From an uncultured Clostridia bacterium (GTDB lineage Bacteria; Bacillota; Clostridia; Christensenellales; UBA1242), in contig CAKVHF010000004.1 of NCBI GenBank assembly GCA_934748015.1, positions 1 through 64,000 on the forward strand: a stretch of DNA of 64,000 bases, written 5' to 3'. The position numbers and the translations under genes were made by a program. The notes below the pieces were generated by a model. It had not been told where the DNA came from. It ran no database searches and saw only the letters and a program-made list of their open reading frames with translations. Shown here piece after piece: positions 21,531-31,145 of the stretch (positions are counted from its first letter, which is position 1; each line of letters begins with the position of its first letter).

Positions 21531-22976
21531 GTGTATATGAAGAAGTTATACGAGATTTATGATAAAAATGTAAATTTAATAAAGTCAAGTCTACTTAATA
21601 GAGAAGATCTTATATGTCGTGAACTAGAGATCGGCAAGCATCACTTTGCAGTCATGTATATCCTAGGGCTATGTGATAGCGAGAACATAAGCAAACTTAT
21701 TATCTCACCAATAACCAAGTCTAACATAGGCGGTGATGTAATAGAAGAGTTAACAACTAAGATACTGCTATATAGCGACCTTAACAAAGAAAGTGACTGT
21801 GACAAGATTGTAAGTGAGATACTAAAGGGCAAAGCCGTACTAATATGCGATGACGAAAGTAAAGCAATAATCATCGAACTGGACAAGCATAGTGAGCGTA
21901 GCATAACAGAACCCCCTACTAGCGCTGTTATTAGAGGGCCAAGAAATGGTTTTGTGGAAAATATCAAAACCAACCTATCGTCACTAAAGAACATTTTGCA
22001 GACGAAATATTTTACAACCAAATCTCTAAGTATAGGCAAAGAAACTCAGACTAGTGTTGCAATAGTGTATCTATCCAACATTGCTGACCAAAAGATCGTG
22101 GATGAAATTGAAAAGAAACTAAAGATGATAGACATAGACGGCATACTGGACTCTTACTATATTGCACAATTCCTAGAAACACGAAAAGGAAGCATATTCA
22201 AGCAAGCAGGATCGACCGAGAAACCAGATATAGTTGCTAGCAAGTTGCTAGAAGGAAGGGTTGCAATAATTGTAGACAATAGCCCATTTGTATTAACACT
22301 TCCCTTTATACTACTAGAAGAGATGCAGAGCAGTAACGATTATTACAGCGAAAAAACTCACGCAACAATGGTGCGAATAATAAGGCTACTTAGTCTATTT
22401 GTAACCATACTACTTCCCGGCATGTATATTGCAATAGAGTTGTTCCATTATAGGACTATCCCGCTAAAATATCTAATAACAATACTTAACACTACCCAAG
22501 GGCTACCCTTGACACCGCTACTGGAGATTGTATTTGTGTTAGTATTATTTGAGATACTATACGAGGCAAGCATCCGTATGCCTAGATATCTAGGGCAAGC
22601 AATGAGTATAGTGGGTGCATTGATCTTGGGTGACACTGCGGTCAAAGCAGGAATTGTATCCCCGCCAGCAGTTATGGTTGTGGCACTAAGCAGTATATCT
22701 GTCTACATTATCCCAGACTCTTCTTCACAACTATCACTGCTTAGATTTCTATTCTGTCTAGCAGGCGGTCTGCTTGGGTTCTATGGCATAACAGGAGGAT
22801 TTATATTCTTACTACTATACCTCAACGACTTCGATGCCTACAATACTCCGTACCTTGGACCAGTAGCACCATATATTGCTTCAGACATGAAAGACTTTGC
22901 TGTCAAGGCAGACCTAACCAACATGAAGACTAGACCAAAAACGATACCTAATCACAATCAAAGAAGGCAAACATAA
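21531..22976 (+). CDS. gerAA: spore germination protein, GerA family
   Basis: The A subunit of a Ger germinant receptor in the inner membrane of the spore, which detects small-molecule nutrients. 481 residues. The large N-terminal cytoplasmic domain contains TEPPTSAVIRGPRNGFVE, a hallmark of GerA proteins. The C-terminal half has about five membrane segments (about 285-450) and ends in a short charged tail. The start (GTG, or the ATG six bases on) lacks a clear Shine-Dalgarno site. gerAB follows after 2 bp. Confidence 0.93.
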   Translation: MYMKKLYEIYDKNVNLIKSSLLNREDLICRELEIGKHHFAVMYILGLCDSENISKLIISPITKSNIGGDVIEELTTKILLYSDLNKESDCDKIVSEILKGKAVLICDDESKAIIIELDKHSERSITEPPTSAVIRGPRNGFVENIKTNLSSLKNILQTKYFTTKSLSIGKETQTSVAIVYLSNIADQKIVDEIEKKLKMIDIDGILDSYYIAQFLETRKGSIFKQAGSTEKPDIVASKLLEGRVAIIVDNSPFVLTLPFILLEEMQSSNDYYSEKTHATMVRIIRLLSLFVTILLPGMYIAIELFHYRTIPLKYLITILNTTQGLPLTPLLEIVFVLVLFEILYEASIRMPRYLGQAMSIVGALILGDTAVKAGIVSPPAVMVVALSSISVYIIPDSSSQLSLLRFLFCLAGGLLGFYGITGGFIFLLLYLNDFDAYNTPYLGPVAPYIASDMKDFAVKADLTNMKTRPKTIPNHNQRRQT

Positions 22977-22978
22977 AA

Positions 22979-24091
22979 ATGAAAACTATAACCGCAAGGC
23001 AAGCAGGCATTTTAATATTTTTCTCGGTAATTGCTCTTAAGGCAATTATTCTTCCTGCAGTCATATACTTGTATGCTGGGACTAGCGGATACATCACTAT
23101 GTTTTTTGCCTTCGCAGTAGATTTCGGCATACTTATTGGATATCTAACCATTATGCAAAAATATCCAAATATGACATTTCGTGACATTATGTCTAGTGTT
23201 TTTGGCAAAACAATAACATATATTGTCTATATATTTTTATTTCTATATTATTTTGTAAAAACATTTCTAATAATAAAATCATTATACAACTACTTCAACG
23301 AAGTGGTTTTTAGTGAATTTAATTGGATATATTATATTATACCTTTTGCTTTTTTACTACTATTTACCATCAAGAAGAACTGGCGTGTACTAGGTCGAAC
23401 TAGCGAAATATTATTCCTATTTATACTAGTGTCAATCAACATTGTATTATTTATCACATCCCTTGAGATTGATCTAACTACTTTGCTCCCGATACTACCC
23501 AATGGGCTAATTCCTGTTGCCAATGCCGGCATTAGGTGTGCTTATGCTTTTGGTGATTATACTATTTTAATATTCTTGATAGGCAACATTAAATGGGACA
23601 AATCATCCAAGGCAACAATAATATCTTTTGCATTTATTGCAGTATCAACTATTCTCAACTTCTTTATCGTGTTCTTATGCAACTTTGGGTATTCAGTTAT
23701 CAATCAGAACATCGCAATAGCCGACTTGTCATTATACATTGATTTGGCTGTCACAGTAAGTAGGCTAGAATGGATTGCATTATTTGCTTGGACAATCACA
23801 CTTATATTTCAAGCTCTCACATATTGCTATTGTTGCAACGAAGCACTGCAAGAGTTAGTCCCCAAGAAAGACCGCAAGTATATCCCATATATCCTAATAG
23901 CCCTATTGGTTGCTATGTACTGCATTAGGGACTTCAGCGTTCAGTTTTTGGTCAAATATTTTCTGACCATTCCCTTTGGCATTGTCGCTATTTCTATCCA
24001 AGTAGGCATCCCAATATTGCTCTTTGTAGCAGGTATAATTCAAGCAAGGAGGGATAAGAAGCGTAATGTACAAGTTATTAGCCAAAGTTAG
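22979..24091 (+). CDS. gerAB: spore germination permease, GerB family
   Basis: The B subunit of the germinant receptor, an APC-superfamily-like membrane protein that binds the germinant. 370 residues with ten hydrophobic segments. It opens MKTITARQAGILIFFSVIALK, a typical endospore germination permease N-terminus. It is read directly after gerAA and overlaps gerAC by 26 bp, so the three are translated together. Confidence 0.93.
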   Translation: MKTITARQAGILIFFSVIALKAIILPAVIYLYAGTSGYITMFFAFAVDFGILIGYLTIMQKYPNMTFRDIMSSVFGKTITYIVYIFLFLYYFVKTFLIIKSLYNYFNEVVFSEFNWIYYIIPFAFLLLFTIKKNWRVLGRTSEILFLFILVSINIVLFITSLEIDLTTLLPILPNGLIPVANAGIRCAYAFGDYTILIFLIGNIKWDKSSKATIISFAFIAVSTILNFFIVFLCNFGYSVINQNIAIADLSLYIDLAVTVSRLEWIALFAWTITLIFQALTYCYCCNEALQELVPKKDRKYIPYILIALLVAMYCIRDFSVQFLVKYFLTIPFGIVAISIQVGIPILLFVAGIIQARRDKKRNVQVISQS

Positions 24092-25382
24092 AAAAAGCAA
24101 AATATTCTACATCCTATTACTTCTTGTGCTGATCCTTACCCCCAGTGCAATATATCAGACTGCAGAAAGCGAAAGACTAGCAATAACGGTGGCCATAGGC
24201 ATAGACGAGATAAGTGAAAGTGACGAGATCGAACTAGACTTAGTCGTACTAGCACCTCAATCGGGTAATGACATCAATAGCAACGAGATACTTCTTTCTA
24301 GCACCGGTACATCAATAAGCGAATGTATATCTATCATAGAAAATAGGCTAGGCAAAGATATTGCTTTGTCACATTGCCAAGTAATCATCCTATCCGAAAA
24401 TATCGCTAGTAATAATCCTATGAAGTACTTAGATACCTTTACCAGAACCAACAACCTTACAACTAACACACTTATTGCTTGTTCACCTGACCCAAAGGAA
24501 CTACTAGAAGCGCAAGTCACAATGAGTAACAAAAATGGAATTAACCTATCTACTATTCTTAATAAGAACACTAAATCAAGTTTTGTGGCAGACATCAATC
24601 TAGAGAAGTTTTATTCACAATATTTTGACGAAAGCACAACAACATACTTGCCAATCATTGGCACTAAAGAGTCCAAAAACTCTAATAACACAGAGTCCGC
24701 TAACAGCCAGGGCTCTAGCAACGAGTCGAGTAATGATGATAAGTCGTCCAACCAACAATCAAGTAATGCTCTCAATTCTTCCACAACTAAATCAGGCGAA
24801 GATACAACAATTGCAAGTTCTGGAAGTGTATCTAAAGAGGTGGATTACAAAGGCGAAGTTGCACTATTTAGCAAAGGCAAAATGATCAAAAAGTTGTCAA
24901 AGGAAGAGGTCGCAGTTCTCAACATTCTTGCACCAAATGTGAACAAGACTAGTATAGATCTAGACAATATTACGACTGAGTACGCTACAGATGCTAAATT
25001 TACAATCAACATTACTGACAAAACCGTGACAACCGGATATAGTTTCGTCAATGGCTACCCTGTTGTATCATTTGATGTTACACTAGTGTGCAAAATATCC
25101 GAAATCAATGCGGATAAATATTATCTAGATTCTATAACACGAGTTCATAACGAGATAAGTGAGCAGGTTGAGAACAAAATAAGAGATAAAGTAATTAATC
25201 AATTTGCCAAGTATGTCAATTACTCCAAGGATAACTTTGTAGACACATTCTATCTACAAAAATATTTCTATCGCTTATACACCAAGGAGTGGCATGACTA
25301 CAAATTGTCTCTGGATGCCGATAGCAATTATCTAGAGAGGGTTATATTTCTACTTAACCTAAATTTCATCGATCAAACCTAA
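24066..25382 (+). CDS. gerAC: spore germination protein, Ger(x)C family
   Basis: The C subunit of the germinant receptor. 438 residues. An N-terminal hydrophobic segment (about 10-30) is followed by the family opening ERLAITVAIGIDEI. GerC proteins are usually lipoproteins, but no lipobox cysteine follows this segment (the end reads LILTPSAIYQTAES), so this one may stay anchored by an uncleaved signal. Residues about 205-265 are a Ser/Asn/Gln-rich low-complexity insert between domains. The C-terminal GerC domain is complete. Confidence 0.9.
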   Translation: MYKLLAKVRKSKIFYILLLLVLILTPSAIYQTAESERLAITVAIGIDEISESDEIELDLVVLAPQSGNDINSNEILLSSTGTSISECISIIENRLGKDIALSHCQVIILSENIASNNPMKYLDTFTRTNNLTTNTLIACSPDPKELLEAQVTMSNKNGINLSTILNKNTKSSFVADINLEKFYSQYFDESTTTYLPIIGTKESKNSNNTESANSQGSSNESSNDDKSSNQQSSNALNSSTTKSGEDTTIASSGSVSKEVDYKGEVALFSKGKMIKKLSKEEVAVLNILAPNVNKTSIDLDNITTEYATDAKFTINITDKTVTTGYSFVNGYPVVSFDVTLVCKISEINADKYYLDSITRVHNEISEQVENKIRDKVINQFAKYVNYSKDNFVDTFYLQKYFYRLYTKEWHDYKLSLDADSNYLERVIFLLNLNFIDQT

Positions 25383-25609
25383 AAACAAGAAATATGTAAG
25401 TTTAATCAAATATTTATAACTCTTTTAGGTTAATTTGATTTTTATGTTATTTATTTAACTTTAGCAAATAATTTGCCATTAGTTTACCCTTTGTGTTTTA
25501 ATATAATGGAAATTAAACAAGGCAAGTTACAAAACAATGTTATTATGGGTTAGCACATGTAATAAGTATATTGCTTTTTTGACAATCAAAACAAAAGGAA
25601 GACAATAGG

Positions 25610-26437
25610 ATGAACATAATAGACGGCAAAGCAATTGCAAAAGAAATAAAAGATAATGTCAAGACAGAAGTGGAAAAAATGTCAACAAAACCTACTCTTG
25701 CTTGCATAATTGTAGAAGGCAACAAGGCAAGTGAGGTATATGTTGCATCCAAAGAAAAAGCATGCAAATATTGTGGAATAGGCAGTAGAATAGTCAGACT
25801 ACCGCACGACATCTCACAAGAAGATCTGCATGCAACAATTAACGAACTTAATAATGACAAGGATATATCTGCGATACTATTGCAACTGCCATTGCCCGAA
25901 CATCTAGATGACAAGTTAGCAACCAATCAGATCCTTCCTAGCAAGGATGTAGACTGCCTAACATATCACAACTTAGGCATGCTATTTAGTGCAACACCTA
26001 TTATTGCACCTTGCACCGCAACAGGAATAATGCGAATACTAGAGCATGAAAATATAGAAGTATCTGGCAAGCGTGCAGTAGTAATAGGCAGAAGCCTACT
26101 AGTAGGCAAAAGTGTTGCTAATCTATTGGAACAAGCCAACGCAACTGTAACTATATGCCATAGCAGAACCAAAAATATGCAAGAAATCTGCAGACAAGCA
26201 GACATATTGGTTGTAGCAATAGGCAAAGCCAACTATATAGATCACACTTATATCAAAGACGGAGCAGTTGTTATAGATGTAGGAATCAATCGTACAGAAG
26301 AAGGATTGATAGGCGATGTGGACTTTGATGACGTCAAAGATTTTACCTCTTATATAACCCCTGTACCTGGCGGTGTTGGGCCTCTTACAGTTGCCTGCCT
26401 TATGGAAAACACTCTAACATTATTTAATCAACAATAA
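25610..26437 (+). CDS. folD: bifunctional methylenetetrahydrofolate dehydrogenase/cyclohydrolase
   Basis: Interconverts 5,10-methylene-THF, methenyl-THF and 10-formyl-THF, supplying one-carbon units for purines and formyl-Met. 275 residues, near the usual 280. Motifs seen are YVASKEKACKYCGI (the catalytic Lys within YxxxK), the substrate loop LLQLPLPEHLD, the cofactor loop VIGRSLLVGKSVANLL, and the end TPVPGGVGPLTVACLMENT. An AAGGAAG ribosome site precedes the ATG. It is convergent with glmS, with no bases between the two stop codons. Confidence 0.97.
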   Translation: MNIIDGKAIAKEIKDNVKTEVEKMSTKPTLACIIVEGNKASEVYVASKEKACKYCGIGSRIVRLPHDISQEDLHATINELNNDKDISAILLQLPLPEHLDDKLATNQILPSKDVDCLTYHNLGMLFSATPIIAPCTATGIMRILEHENIEVSGKRAVVIGRSLLVGKSVANLLEQANATVTICHSRTKNMQEICRQADILVVAIGKANYIDHTYIKDGAVVIDVGINRTEEGLIGDVDFDDVKDFTSYITPVPGGVGPLTVACLMENTLTLFNQQ

Positions 26438-28219
26438 TTATTCTACGGTTACACTTTTGGCAAGATTTCTTGGTTTGTCAGGATTGTAACCTTTTGTTAT
26501 ACTCACAACATACGCTAGCATTTGTATCCATTTGCTTACAACTATCGGCATAAGGTATTTGTTGTAATCACACAATTTAATAACTCTGTAAAATTCTTTT
26601 GTCTTGATCTCCTTGTTGGTTAAGACAATTATTTTTCCCCCTCTCGCTTTTGCTTCATATGCACCATTAAGAGTTTTGTCCAGTGTGCTATCATCGGTGG
26701 CAATCGCAAATAAATAAGCTGTGTCATCTATCAACGCTAAATGTCCATGCTTTAATTCTCCAGCAGGATATGCTTGACAATTGATATATGTCACTTCCTT
26801 CAATTTCAGCGACCCTTCTAGAGCAGTTATATAATCCATGCCACGACCCAAGAAATAGCAACAATCAATTTTGCTTACTTTCTTTGCAATCGATTTAAGT
26901 TCATTATATTTGTAATTATCGAAGTCTTTGGCAAGGTTAGCAATATTAGCCAAAGCATTCTTTAACTCCGCATCTCCCAGCAAAGACATCGACCAGATAT
27001 ATAACACTGATAATTGTGCTATATATGCCTTAGTAGAAGCAACGGCAATCTCCGATCCTGCACATACTGGAAGGATATAATCCACTTTCTTGGCAAGGGT
27101 GCTATATAGTACATTAGTAAGAGCAATGGTGGTCGCACCCATTGCACGTACCATGTCACACACCGCTATTGTATCAGCTGTTTCGCCACTCTGACTAACC
27201 AGAACAACAAGTGTCTTATCATCCACAATTGGGTTACAATATCTATACTCACTAGCCATATAACAACTGGTTCTTATGTGATTGTTCATTCTAAATATAT
27301 CAGCACCATATAGTCCTGCGTGATACGCTGTTCCGCATCCTATGAAGACGATTTCGTTAAACCTGCTAAGCATACTACTATCAAATTGTCTTAACACATT
27401 TCCTTCAGTGTATGTTCTCAATATATTATCTAAGACTTTGCCCTCTTCCTCTATTTCTTTTAACATATAATGTGGACAATTATTTAGCCCTTTATCGTTT
27501 GATACTATTTTAATATTTAAATCGTTTTTGACAATAGCATGCATATTATTGTCAAAAAATATTATATCATTGTCAGACACAACAGCATACTCATAATCTT
27601 CCAACGAATATACTTTGCCACTTTTCCCAGCAAAACAAATCGGATCACTGGCAATGAAGCACCCGTCTGTAGCGTTCATGATATACAACGGGCTTTTGTT
27701 TTTTGCTAAAAATATTGTATTTGGTGCATTGACATTTACGCAGGCAAAAGCATAACTTCCCTTTAATTTATCACACACATTTTTTAGTTTTTCAATGCAA
27801 TTTTTGCCTTTGGCATAATCTAACATTTGAACAACTATTTCGGTATCTGTTTCGCTATTCAAGGTGCATTTTTCTGGCAAGCATTTTGTCTTTAGTTCTA
27901 GATAATTCTCTATTATCCCATTGTGCACCAACGCCCATTTTCCGCTATTACTTACAAAGGGGTGGGCATTGTTATCTGTGGCTTTGCCATGTGTTGCCCA
28001 CCTAGTATGGGCAATAGACACATTGCCCAATATGTTCTTATTTAGCACTTCATTCAATTTAGCAATTGCTCCTGCTTTCTTTTGAAGAATTATACCATTC
28101 TCACTCAATGTTGCGACCCCTGCCGAGTCGTACCCACGATACTCCACCCTACATAGCATTGACATCGCTACATCGACTGTATTTCTATCATTTAGGATAC
28201 ATCCTACTATTCCACACAT
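26438..28219 (-). CDS. glmS: glutamine-fructose-6-phosphate aminotransferase (isomerising)
   Basis: Makes glucosamine-6-phosphate from fructose-6-phosphate and glutamine, the first step towards UDP-GlcNAc. 593 residues. The N-terminal glutaminase begins MCGIVGC, with Cys2 as the nucleophile after Met removal, and contains HTRWATHG. Two SIS sugar-isomerase domains follow (SQSGETADT and GRGMDYITALEGSLKLKEV), and the protein ends NLAKSVTVE. No glmS ribozyme is visible in the 184-bp 5' region, so control differs from that of Bacillus subtilis. Confidence 0.98.
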   Translation of the reverse strand: MCGIVGCILNDRNTVDVAMSMLCRVEYRGYDSAGVATLSENGIILQKKAGAIAKLNEVLNKNILGNVSIAHTRWATHGKATDNNAHPFVSNSGKWALVHNGIIENYLELKTKCLPEKCTLNSETDTEIVVQMLDYAKGKNCIEKLKNVCDKLKGSYAFACVNVNAPNTIFLAKNKSPLYIMNATDGCFIASDPICFAGKSGKVYSLEDYEYAVVSDNDIIFFDNNMHAIVKNDLNIKIVSNDKGLNNCPHYMLKEIEEEGKVLDNILRTYTEGNVLRQFDSSMLSRFNEIVFIGCGTAYHAGLYGADIFRMNNHIRTSCYMASEYRYCNPIVDDKTLVVLVSQSGETADTIAVCDMVRAMGATTIALTNVLYSTLAKKVDYILPVCAGSEIAVASTKAYIAQLSVLYIWSMSLLGDAELKNALANIANLAKDFDNYKYNELKSIAKKVSKIDCCYFLGRGMDYITALEGSLKLKEVTYINCQAYPAGELKHGHLALIDDTAYLFAIATDDSTLDKTLNGAYEAKARGGKIIVLTNKEIKTKEFYRVIKLCDYNKYLMPIVVSKWIQMLAYVVSITKGYNPDKPRNLAKSVTVE

Positions 28220-28403
28220 ATATACTCTTTCCTCTACTTTTTATATAACTTTAAGGTTTGTAACACTATATATGCTAATTCAAGAATATTTGTATATCCA
28301 CTAGCAAACAATAATTATAAAAACATGGGCTATTTTTTTTAACAAAGTAATCAAAAATATGTTATTATTAGTTAACTACTATTATAGAAAAGGAGAATGA
28401 AAA

Positions 28404-29678
28404 ATGAAATTAACCAAAGAGGAACAAGAAATACTTGCTGGCAAACAAGGCGAAACTATGGCTAAGATCATGAAAACAATTGTTGATTTCGGCAATGTTT
28501 TCGAAGCAAAAAGGCTAGTACCTATCACTCATGCTAGCCACTTTGTTACATCATTTGGCTTGGGACTACTTAAGCCACTGTATAGGATCAATGAGGAGAT
28601 TATAAGTGCAGGGATCAAAACCAAAGAACCTTTTACAATCGACCCACGTCCTATCGACTATACCAATGTAAAATGCGGATTGCTTAACAAGTTGGTATTT
28701 AGCAAAATTATGTATTCTAAGCAGAAAGACTACGAAGATCAATTGAAGAAAATTGGCTTGAAAGACGAAAAAAGTTTTACATGCACATCGTATTTTGAAG
28801 AAGTAGGCAATATCCCTAAGAAAGGTGACATACTAGGCTGGGCAGAGAGTAGTGCTGTTGTGTACGCCAACTCTGTTCTTGGTGCAAGATGCAACCGTAA
28901 TAGTGGCATGCTTGACTTATTCTCAGCCATTATCGGCAAAGTTCCAGAGTTTGGGCTACTAACCGATGAAGGTAGAAAGGCAGATTGGATAATCAATATC
29001 AACACAAGCAAACTCCCTGAAGCTCAAATCCTAGGCAGTGCGATTGGTCTGAAAGTTATGGAAGACGTCCCATACATTGTTGGACTGGACAAATATCTAG
29101 GCCACGAATTGACTGACGAAGTAAAATCATACTTGAAAGACTTTGGTGCAGCAACCGCATCCAATGGATCTGTTGGGCTATATCACATAGACGGACTTAC
29201 TCCAGAGGCTAAAGAACTAGGCAAAAAGTTAATCAAAAAAGATGCAAAAGTATTTGAGATCACTGACAAGGTGCTAGAAAAAGTATACAAGAGTTATCCA
29301 ATACTATGGAAGAACTTAAACGCAAAGCCAAAACTATGCTTTATCGGCTGTCCTCACCTATCCAGCCAGCAACTAAATGCATGGGCTACAAATATTGTCG
29401 AGGGGCTAAAGAAGAATGGACTAAAGAAAGTAAAAGTTAGAACAATTCTTACAACTAGTCCACAAATTGCTGACAATTTCCGCAAAACCGATCTATACAA
29501 AGAATTGATCAAAACCGGTGTTAAAGTTAGTTCAATCTGTCCGCTTATGTATACCAACAACCCTATCGCTGGCAAGAAACCAATCATAACATCATCTAAC
29601 AAACTAAGGACATATTCGCAATCAAGATATTACAAGGATGCAGACATCCTTAACATCATCACAGGAGGAAACAAATAA
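28404..29678 (+). CDS. aconitase X, large (catalytic) subunit
   Basis: A 424-residue DUF521/aconitase-X catalytic protein, an iron-sulfur dehydratase. The start MKLTKEEQEILAGKQGETMAK is typical. Cysteines and the segments SHFVTSFGLGL, ARCNRNSG and FIGCPHLSSQQL fit the family. Known members are archaeal phosphomevalonate dehydratase and bacterial cis-3-hydroxyproline dehydratase; which substrate applies here cannot be decided. Its stop overlaps the start of the small-subunit gene (TAATG), so they form a two-gene operon. Confidence 0.9.
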   Translation: MKLTKEEQEILAGKQGETMAKIMKTIVDFGNVFEAKRLVPITHASHFVTSFGLGLLKPLYRINEEIISAGIKTKEPFTIDPRPIDYTNVKCGLLNKLVFSKIMYSKQKDYEDQLKKIGLKDEKSFTCTSYFEEVGNIPKKGDILGWAESSAVVYANSVLGARCNRNSGMLDLFSAIIGKVPEFGLLTDEGRKADWIININTSKLPEAQILGSAIGLKVMEDVPYIVGLDKYLGHELTDEVKSYLKDFGAATASNGSVGLYHIDGLTPEAKELGKKLIKKDAKVFEITDKVLEKVYKSYPILWKNLNAKPKLCFIGCPHLSSQQLNAWATNIVEGLKKNGLKKVKVRTILTTSPQIADNFRKTDLYKELIKTGVKVSSICPLMYTNNPIAGKKPIITSSNKLRTYSQSRYYKDADILNIITGGNK

Positions 29679-30121
29679 TGAAGAAATTTGTAGGAAGAGT
29701 AATCGCTGATGGCGAATTGACTGGTGAAGCAATAGTATCCAAGGGTGGAGTTAACACACTAGCAACATTTCAGAAAAGTGCATTGAAAAATGCAAAAACA
29801 GTAATTTGTTCCGACCAAAACAATCCCGACCTATACAACAAAGAATTGACTGGCAAAATACTTTGCTTGCCTAAAACTATCGGTTCAACCACAGGCGGAC
29901 TAGTTATCCAGACTATCTGCTCAATGGGTACCAATCCTAGCGCAATGCTATTTAGCGAAAGTATCGATAGCCTTGCCGCATCTGGCATAATCCTTGCTAG
30001 AAACTGGGAAAATAGCAAAATAATAGCAATTGATAGACTGGGCGAAAAATTTCTAAAATCGGTAAAGTCTGGAGACAAAATCACAATTCACAAAGACGGA
30101 ACTGTAATCGTAGAAGAATAA
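29678..30121 (+). CDS. aconitase X, small (swivel-domain) subunit
   Basis: A 147-residue DUF126 swivel domain that completes the aconitase X enzyme. It begins KKFVGRVIADGELTGEAIVS and includes GSTTGGLVIQ, matching the family. In many bacteria the two parts are fused; here they are separate and overlap by one base, with an AGGAGG ribosome site inside the end of the large subunit gene. Confidence 0.9.
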   Translation: MKKFVGRVIADGELTGEAIVSKGGVNTLATFQKSALKNAKTVICSDQNNPDLYNKELTGKILCLPKTIGSTTGGLVIQTICSMGTNPSAMLFSESIDSLAASGIILARNWENSKIIAIDRLGEKFLKSVKSGDKITIHKDGTVIVEE

Positions 30122-30139
30122 TAGATAAGGATTATTGTA

Positions 30140-30592
30140 GTGAAAATTAAAACAAAAGATAACTCAAAGAAAATATTAATTTCAGTTGTCTTAATAGTAT
30201 TTACACTATCATTATGTACAGCCTGCATATTTGATGTAACCCCTAGTGATAGCGACTTTTATTCAACAGGCTCTGTAACAAAAAGATACTATGAAAATGG
30301 CACACCTTGTTATACAATAGATATTATATTCCACAACAACGAAGTATGGCCTTATATAGATGCTGATGATTTTTATTATTATCAAGATGGAGCAATGCAT
30401 CAAGGCGAATGGTTTGCAGTTAATGAAACTACGTTTCAAACAACACATAATGGTGTTACTACAGTTGTAAGCTGTGTCGAAGTGAAAAGTTTTGTATACT
30501 TAAATGATGATGTTACTGTTACTTTGAGGCTGGTTGTGGGGACTAACTCTGATGTAACAGCACTAGAATATGATGGTGTGTTAATATTTTAG
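30140..30592 (+). CDS. putative lipoprotein
   Basis: 150 residues from a GTG start. The signal peptide (about 8-28) ends in LCTAC, a lipobox, so the mature protein would be a membrane-anchored lipoprotein from Cys29. The mature part is mostly beta-strand with many aromatic residues (YYYQDGAMHQGEWFAV). I do not recognise the family. It follows the aconitase X genes by 18 bp and could share their transcript; a terminator follows it. Confidence 0.65.
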   Translation: MKIKTKDNSKKILISVVLIVFTLSLCTACIFDVTPSDSDFYSTGSVTKRYYENGTPCYTIDIIFHNNEVWPYIDADDFYYYQDGAMHQGEWFAVNETTFQTTHNGVTTVVSCVEVKSFVYLNDDVTVTLRLVVGTNSDVTALEYDGVLIF

Positions 30593-30603
30593 TAAAATAA
30601 TTA

Positions 30604-30643
30604 AAAAGTTTTGCTTGATAAAATAAAAGCAAAACTTTTTTTT
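30604..30643 (+). terminator. terminator after the lipoprotein gene
   Basis: AAAGTTTTGCTT pairs with AAGCAAAACTTT around an AT-rich loop and is followed by a T run, 12 bp past the stop codon. Confidence 0.85.
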
Positions 30644-30763
30644 AGGAAGTAAAACAAATAAATTGTTATTGATTGTATTTTATTGAAGCTTGCATAATAC
30701 AATTTGTCATATCACAAAAAAACAAACAATTTGGTCAAGTTGATGCAAGACCGATTATTTTTG

Positions 30764-30793
30764 TTGACATTTTGTGAATATATATGATACACT
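30764..30793 (+). promoter_or_regulatory. promoter of tRNA-Ser
   Basis: TTGACA (30764-30769) and TACACT (30788-30793) with 18-bp spacing lie 36 bp upstream of the tRNA. Confidence 0.7.
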
Positions 30794-30829
30794 TTGCACT
30801 AGATATCACTAAAATACAGATATTGACAT

Positions 30830-30917
30830 GGAGAGGTGTCAGAGTGGTCGATCGTGCAGTCTTGGAACGGCTGTGTACAGAAATGTACCGCAGGTTCAAA
30901 TCCTGTCCTCTCCGCCA
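30830..30917 (+). tRNA. tRNA-Ser(GGA)
   Basis: An 88-nt class II tRNA with a long variable arm. Acceptor arms are GGAGAGG and CCTCTCC. The anticodon stem CAGTC/GGCTG encloses the loop TTGGAAC, giving anticodon GGA (serine, UCC/UCU). The discriminator is G and CCA is encoded. It has its own promoter and terminator. Confidence 0.96.
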
Positions 30918-30928
30918 AGCAACGAAAT

Positions 30929-30953
30929 ACGGCTAAACTTAGCCGTTTTTTTG
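30929..30953 (+). terminator. terminator of tRNA-Ser
   Basis: ACGGCTAA pairs with TTAGCCGT around a 2-nt loop, followed by a T run, 11 bp after the CCA end. Confidence 0.8.
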
Positions 30954-30972
30954 TCTTACAGGACAGGATTTC

Positions 30973-31054
30973 ATTGCGAAAAAAATATTTTTCGCAATAT
31001 GCGATATAATCGCATTGAACCCGCGAGGTACTCGGGTACCCGTCGACTTTGTCG
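30973..31054. repeat. four short hairpins in tandem
   Basis: Consecutive small inverted repeats: ATTGCGAAAA/TTTTCGCAAT (30973-30998), GCGAT/ATCGC (31001-31013), CGAG/CTCG (31024-31034, followed by the palindrome GGGTACCC) and CGAC/GTCG (31044-31054). The 10-mer CGCCAAGCAA just after them also occurs at the 3' end of tRNA-Ser. No gene is present. Confidence 0.6.
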
Positions 31055-31145
31055 CCAAGCAATTATAATAAGATTAATACTCACAATTTGTTAAGATTCT
31101 GCCGTTATTAGTTTTTTACTATATAGTACAACTATTAGATTTTTT

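Noticed and set aside
28220..28403. Possible glmS ribozyme upstream of glmS
   Set aside because: I searched the 5' region by eye for the conserved core (AGCGCC-type) and pseudoknot arms and found none.
30799..31094. Open frames over tRNA-Ser (87 and 88 residues)
   Set aside because: They are translations of the tRNA and its flanking hairpins; similar spurious proteins are often annotated over tRNA-Ser genes.
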